Positions 60,401 to 64,000 of a stretch of 64,000 nt of DNA are shown piece by piece. Below the pieces are notes generated by a model. The model was given only the letters and a program-made list of their open reading frames with translations. It made no database searches and was not told the DNA's origin. Position 1 is the first letter of the stretch; every line of letters begins with the position of its first letter. The DNA is taken from the NCBI GenBank assembly GCA_025531455.1, contig JAMYHL010000010.1, forward strand, positions 62,001 through 126,000, read 5' to 3'. The translations under genes and the position numbers were made by a program. The stretch comes from Apiotrichum sp. Y4204 (taxonomy: Eukaryota; Basidiomycota; Tremellomycetes; Trichosporonales; Trichosporonaceae).

Positions 60401-60546
60401 TCATCATGCTCGGCAGTGCGCGCACGCTGGCAGACGCCCGGGTGGGGCAGTACGCGAGCGACGCGCTCCCCCGTGACGGCGGGCGTGTGTGGCGCGCGTT
60501 CGTGGCGTGGCTCCGGGACCGGGGGATGATCATGGAGGACGATTAG
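57444..60546 (+). CDS. SF1B Upf1/IGHMBP2-like helicase, predicted mitochondrial
   Basis: Eight exons (57444-58033, 58068-58289, 58325-58988, 59025-59316, 59350-59453, 59496-59736, 59771-60069, 60112-60546) encode 948 aa. The start MLLHRGLHATRTIR looks like a mitochondrial presequence, followed by a Pro-rich disordered segment. An IGHMBP2-like beta-barrel region precedes the helicase core. The core shows QG-PPGTGKTR (Walker A, near 492, made by splicing exactly inside the motif), CAHTNVAVD (Ia), FLDEAS (II), GDHKQLPPV (III), DTQYRMHP (IV), VKTVDGFEGREKAVI (V) and NVGLTRARRAL (VI). Substrates could be mitochondrial DNA or RNA; the sequence cannot decide. It lacks the Cys/His domain of Upf1 and the nuclease of Dna2, so it is neither of those. 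Introns are 33-60 nt. Confidence 0.9.
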
Positions 60547-61111
60547 AAAGGAAAGGGGAAAGGGGGTATATCCTGCATTTGTATACAGTACCATCATGCA
60601 TTTCTACACAGCTTCAGTCGTGGCGTTTCTGGTATCACTTACGGCGAAGCAGACGGCGTGTTGGTCGACATGGCGACCGCGACGGAGATGGTGAACGGCG
60701 GATACTCCGCAACCTGTGTGCGGGCCGACTGGCGCCTTGGCAACGAGGTTGAAACAGTAGGGTTACTACCAGATGATCTGATCGGCCCATGCGCCCATGT
60801 TTGTTGTCATCTGATGGAATCTGCACAGTCATCGTCCCCATTCGGACCGTCTAAACACATGCCGAGAGAGAGTTCGAGAATCTGACAGTGCATCGTTCCC
60901 ATCCAGGATTACAACCTCGAGAGGCTTCTATGCACAACCACTTGTCTGCATTTCCAGAGGCGTAATAATCATGTCATATCATAGGTAGCGTGTATGCCAC
61001 ACCCCGAGGTCTACAATAAAAGGCTAATTAATAATGAAGGTGTGGAGGAAGAGAAGAGTGGACAGCTCAAATGTCTAGGTCCAAACAAGAAGCACGGGCC
61101 CACTTCTCAAT
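60547..61111. other. Convergent 3' intergenic region
   Basis: Presumed 3' UTRs of the helicase and the GPI-protein gene. AATAAA occurs at 61015-61020 on the plus strand. No gene is seen. Confidence 0.5.
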
Positions 61112-62280
61112 TTAGAGAAGGGCAGCGGCGGCGGCAGCGATAACGAAGCCAATGGCGGGGACGACACCAGTGGCGCCCGAGTTGCCGCCGCCAGCGGTCT
61201 GCGAAGGGGCAGCGGGGTTCGAGCCGGTAGCCGAGTTCTTGGTGTTGTTGACGACCGAGTTGACAGCGCCGCCGATCGAGTTGGTGAGCGACGAGGCCGA
61301 GGCGGCGACGCCAGAGGCGGTCTGAGAGCCCGAAGGAGCAGCGGTCTCCGAGGCGGCACCACCAGCGGGGGCGTTGGTGTTGCTGGCGGCGCTGGTGGCG
61401 CCAGTGGCATTGGGGTCGGTCGAGGTGGCATTGGCACCACCGGCACCAGCGCCGTCAGTGCCCGAGGCGGCGCTAGCACCGGTCTGGGTACCGCTGGCGC
61501 CGCCCGCGCCGCCGACAACAGGGACGACGTTGCCGTTGGCGTCAGTGGTCTGGGCAGCAGCACCGCCCTCGGTGCCGGTGGGCTGAGCGGTGCCGGTAGC
61601 CTGAGCGTTGCTGCCGGTAGCCTGAGCATCGGTGCCGGTAGCCTGGGCGTTGCCGTTGCCGTTGCCACCGCCGCCGACGACACCGGCGCCCGGAGCACCG
61701 GTACCCTGACCGTTGCCGCTAGTGCCAGTGGCCTGGGCGTTGCCGTTGCCGTTGGAGGTGCCGGCGTCACCGCCAGCAGAGGTGGAAGCGGCGTTGCCGC
61801 CCTCACCACCGCCCTGGTTGCCCTGGCCCTGGTTGTTACCACCCTGGTTGTTGTCACCGCCCTGGTTGTTGTTGCCACCCTCCTTGGGGGTGCCGGTTTG
61901 GCCTTCGATGTTGCAGTTGCCGCCGTAGGCGGCGAGGGCCTGGTGGTAGGGCTCACCCTGGGAGAGTCAGTAGCTGTTTTGAGAACTGAAGCAAAACGTT
62001 GCCGGCGGCATTGGGCCTGTGCCGTAGGTGGCTGGGACCTGGGGGACCCGTGCCATGGCGGCCGCCTCATTCCTCAGATACTCACGTCGCAGAAGTTCCA
62101 GAGACAGCCGGCGAGCTCGTTGCAGTCGCTGATGCCCTGGCACTGGCTCCAGCACTCGGCGAGCTGGCGCTTCTCGACGGCCTGAACGTTAGCTCCTGTA
62201 TGGGGGAGATGTCGAGCTAAAACACATACCGAGGCGGCGGCGAGGATGGGGAGGGTAGCGAGAAGGATGGAGGCGCGCAT
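61112..62280 (-). CDS. GPI-anchored Cys-rich, Gly/Asn/Ala/Thr-rich cell-wall protein
   Basis: Three exons (62280-62230, 62181-62086, 61957-61112) give 330 aa. Exon 1 is exactly the signal peptide (MRASILLATLPILAAAS). Exon 2 begins with a Kex2 site (AVEKR) and then CWSQCQGISDCNELAGCLWNFC. With one more Cys in exon 3 this makes six cysteines, fewer than the eight of a CFEM domain. Exon 3 is low-complexity: NNQGG repeats, then several NAQATGT/DAQATGS units (61587-61752), then Ser/Thr/Ala-rich sequence. It ends in a GPI-type hydrophobic tail (GVVPAIGFVIAAAAAALL). The exon 3 frame contains no Met, so ORF-based searches would choose a wrong Pro/Arg-rich frame. A wall-coat or adhesion role is inferred from composition only. 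Confidence 0.82.
61587..61752 (-). repeat. Coding repeat (NAQATG units)
   Basis: Five or so copies of a 7-residue unit, NAQATGT with variants DAQATGS and TAQPTGT, inside exon 3 of the GPI protein. The codons are nearly identical, so recent slippage or unequal crossing over is likely. Confidence 0.8.
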
Positions 62281-64000
62281 TGTGATTATCTTAGGTGGTG
62301 ATTAAGAGATCCAAGATACGCAGAGTAGGTGGGGGAGAGAAACGAAGAGAGATTGAGAGAAGGGGGAAAAGTGGAGTAGGAAACGTAGCTGAGCTTTAAA
62401 AAGACAACCTTTCGAGCTGAACAGCGGCAGTTCGGAAACGCGGGGGGCAGCAAGCGGGAGGAGGAGGAAAGGGAGCGAGGGTGGACGAGCAAAGGACGGA
62501 GCACTTTTTTCTCCTTTCTTTTTTTTTTCTCCGTCATTCTTGCTTGTTCTCTGTTGTTGTTCTTGCGGCTCTGCGGAGAATGGCCGTGTGTCTCCCGCCT
62601 CGGCACCCTCCCTCCGCATGCCCCCCTGCCCCGCCCCAACGGAACCCCGACCGGCGCAGGCCTCGTGGTGATCGTCGGCGAGGTCCTGGATGTCACGCAG
62701 CTTCCGCAGCAAGTCGTCCTGACCCTAACTGGTTTTAGCTGAATTATTTTCTTTGTGCCCACTCTGCCCCTGCCCAGCTGCCGAGGAGCCGAGAATATCT
62801 GCAGCGCAGCAATTACACTACTGTGCAAAGCAACTAACCTCCGTTCCCCTGACTCTCTCAAGAAGCTCAAGAAACCCTTACACTATCCTTGGCCCTTTGG
62901 GCTTTCCACCTGTTGCCGTCTGACCCGCCTGGCCGCCTGGCCATGAAACGAAACAACCTTCGCCAACAGCCGTCGATCAGATAGGGTTTCCAGAAGGGGG
63001 GGAATGAACGGCCTTGGACGGGGGACCTGGACCCTGACATAAGGAAACGAGTAGTAATGACGAAAGGAGAAAAATAAAAAGGAAAACCTGACAAAAATAA
63101 CACGCCCAAGACCCGTGGCCTCCAGAATAGGCTCAGCACGGAGCTTGGAAGGGGGCAAGGGTTTGGGGGAGTCGTTACGTTTGCAAGTGATCTGGATCGC
63201 GAGCTCACTGTGCTACCCGGCTGCCAGGAATGGTATCCAGGTGAAGATCAGAAAACTCGCCTTACCAAACACCACCGTCTTCCCTAAGGTCACTCCCATC
63301 CTGATAATCTATGGACGGGTCTTTACCGTCGCCTAATCCCTGCAAAGAACCAGCCCGAAGGAATCTAAAAGAGGAAAGCGTCGTAACAACATCCACCGCA
63401 AGGCCGCAAGGGTCATCACATTACAAGAAGCATATGTGATTGCCGCTCGAGCCTCCGGATGCACGCACTCCACTCGCAATCGGACCGATCTAGGGTACTA
63501 GTGCGTTCGCTCTGACGTCAACCCGTCGGGACCAAACGGAGGGAAGAAGTTATCAAGATCGTCAAACCAAACGCACATCAAGGATATCAAAGACGCTTTG
63601 TCAAAGCAATTGATCCACGTTGATGACAATCGGACAGCAGCGCAGCAGCACGAGGCTTACATAGATGGGCATATGGGGCAATTGGGGAAGAGGCGCGGCC
63701 GAAGCGGGCCGCTGAGCACATCGCGGGCCGAAGAGCACATCCCCGCCAGATCGCTCATGGTCCAAAGCGCATAGCGCCAGATCCGAGGTGACTGGATCGG
63801 AGAATGTATTTTGGCGCCACGCGCGCTATATTCTGCACAATGTGTTCTGATCGCAGCTGTAGCGTGCCAATCATTGACACTACATCCTAACGATCCTAAT
63901 CCCTTGCTTCTGATCCCCCCTGGACTTGGTACTCTAGTCAACGAAGCAATCGTGGCGTCAGTGGCGGCCGTAGCGCCTGCGATGGATCTGGATCGCCTTA
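62281..64000. other. Right-edge intergenic sequence
   Basis: The first 350 bases are purine/pyrimidine-skewed promoter and leader of the GPI-protein gene, with a T-rich tract at 62505-62530. The remaining 1.3 kb has no recognisable gene on either strand. Confidence 0.5.

Noticed and set aside
61075..62070. A 331-codon Pro/Arg/Ala-rich minus-strand frame
   Set aside because: It is out of frame with the spliced GPI-anchored protein, which has a signal peptide, Kex2 site, Cys motif and GPI tail.
62086..62280. CFEM domain call for the Cys-rich exon
   Set aside because: Only six cysteines are visible including exon 3, whereas CFEM needs eight with defined spacing.
1..64000. tRNA, rRNA, CRISPR or intact transposon
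   Set aside because: Reading for B-box-like GGTTCGAATCC, rRNA stretches, spaced direct repeats and transposase or reverse-transcriptase motifs gave nothing convincing. A covariance-model search would be needed to exclude small RNAs.

Overview
This window is nuclear DNA from a basidiomycete yeast, most likely a Tremellomycete close to Trichosporonales or Cryptococcus. The genus is inferred from gene content and intron style, not proven. Genes are GC-rich and split by many very short introns, several of exactly 35 nt, with GTNNGT donors and CTGAC/CTAAC branch sites. No prokaryotic features, CRISPR arrays, rRNAs or convincing tRNAs were seen. About nineteen protein-coding genes can be supported, and nearly all needed exon-by-exon reconstruction.

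Left third (1-20.5 kb). In order these are: a mitochondrial malonyl-CoA:ACP transacylase-like protein whose active-site residues are replaced; the ER-fusion GTPase SEY1; COX4 (cytochrome c oxidase zinc subunit); a large disordered protein with a PCNA-binding PIP box; RPB9; a GT90/CAP10-type glycosyltransferase of the capsule/glycan xylosyltransferase kind; and LRO1 (phospholipid:diacylglycerol acyltransferase), which has two microexons.

Middle (20.5-47 kb). A 6.8-kb stretch with no recognisable gene is followed by a membrane-anchored GH5 exo-beta-1,3-glucanase, a COG2907-type FAD protein in 11 exons, a 3-kb gap, a CCC1/VIT vacuolar iron transporter, a SAM methyltransferase and the P5A ATPase SPF1. 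Next come a long imperfect inverted repeat, a small secreted protein gene and the K/HDEL receptor ERD2.

Right third (48-64 kb). This holds an Ams2/Spt21-type GATA factor, UTP11, an uninterrupted fusion of a mitochondrial Mdl1/ABCB10-type ABC half-transporter with COX10 (heme O synthase), a predicted mitochondrial Upf1-like SF1 helicase, and a GPI-anchored Gly/Asn/Ala/Thr-rich wall protein. The coding frame of the last has no start codon in its main exon.

The genes do not form an operon or gene cluster. Themes that recur are mitochondria (MCT1-like, COX4, ABC-COX10, helicase), the ER and secretory pathway (SEY1, SPF1, ERD2, LRO1) and the cell surface (GT90, glucanase, GPI protein, small secreted protein). 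The most striking item is the ABC-transporter/COX10 fusion at 53.3-56.9 kb. It would put a heme-pathway enzyme and an inner-membrane exporter on one polypeptide.
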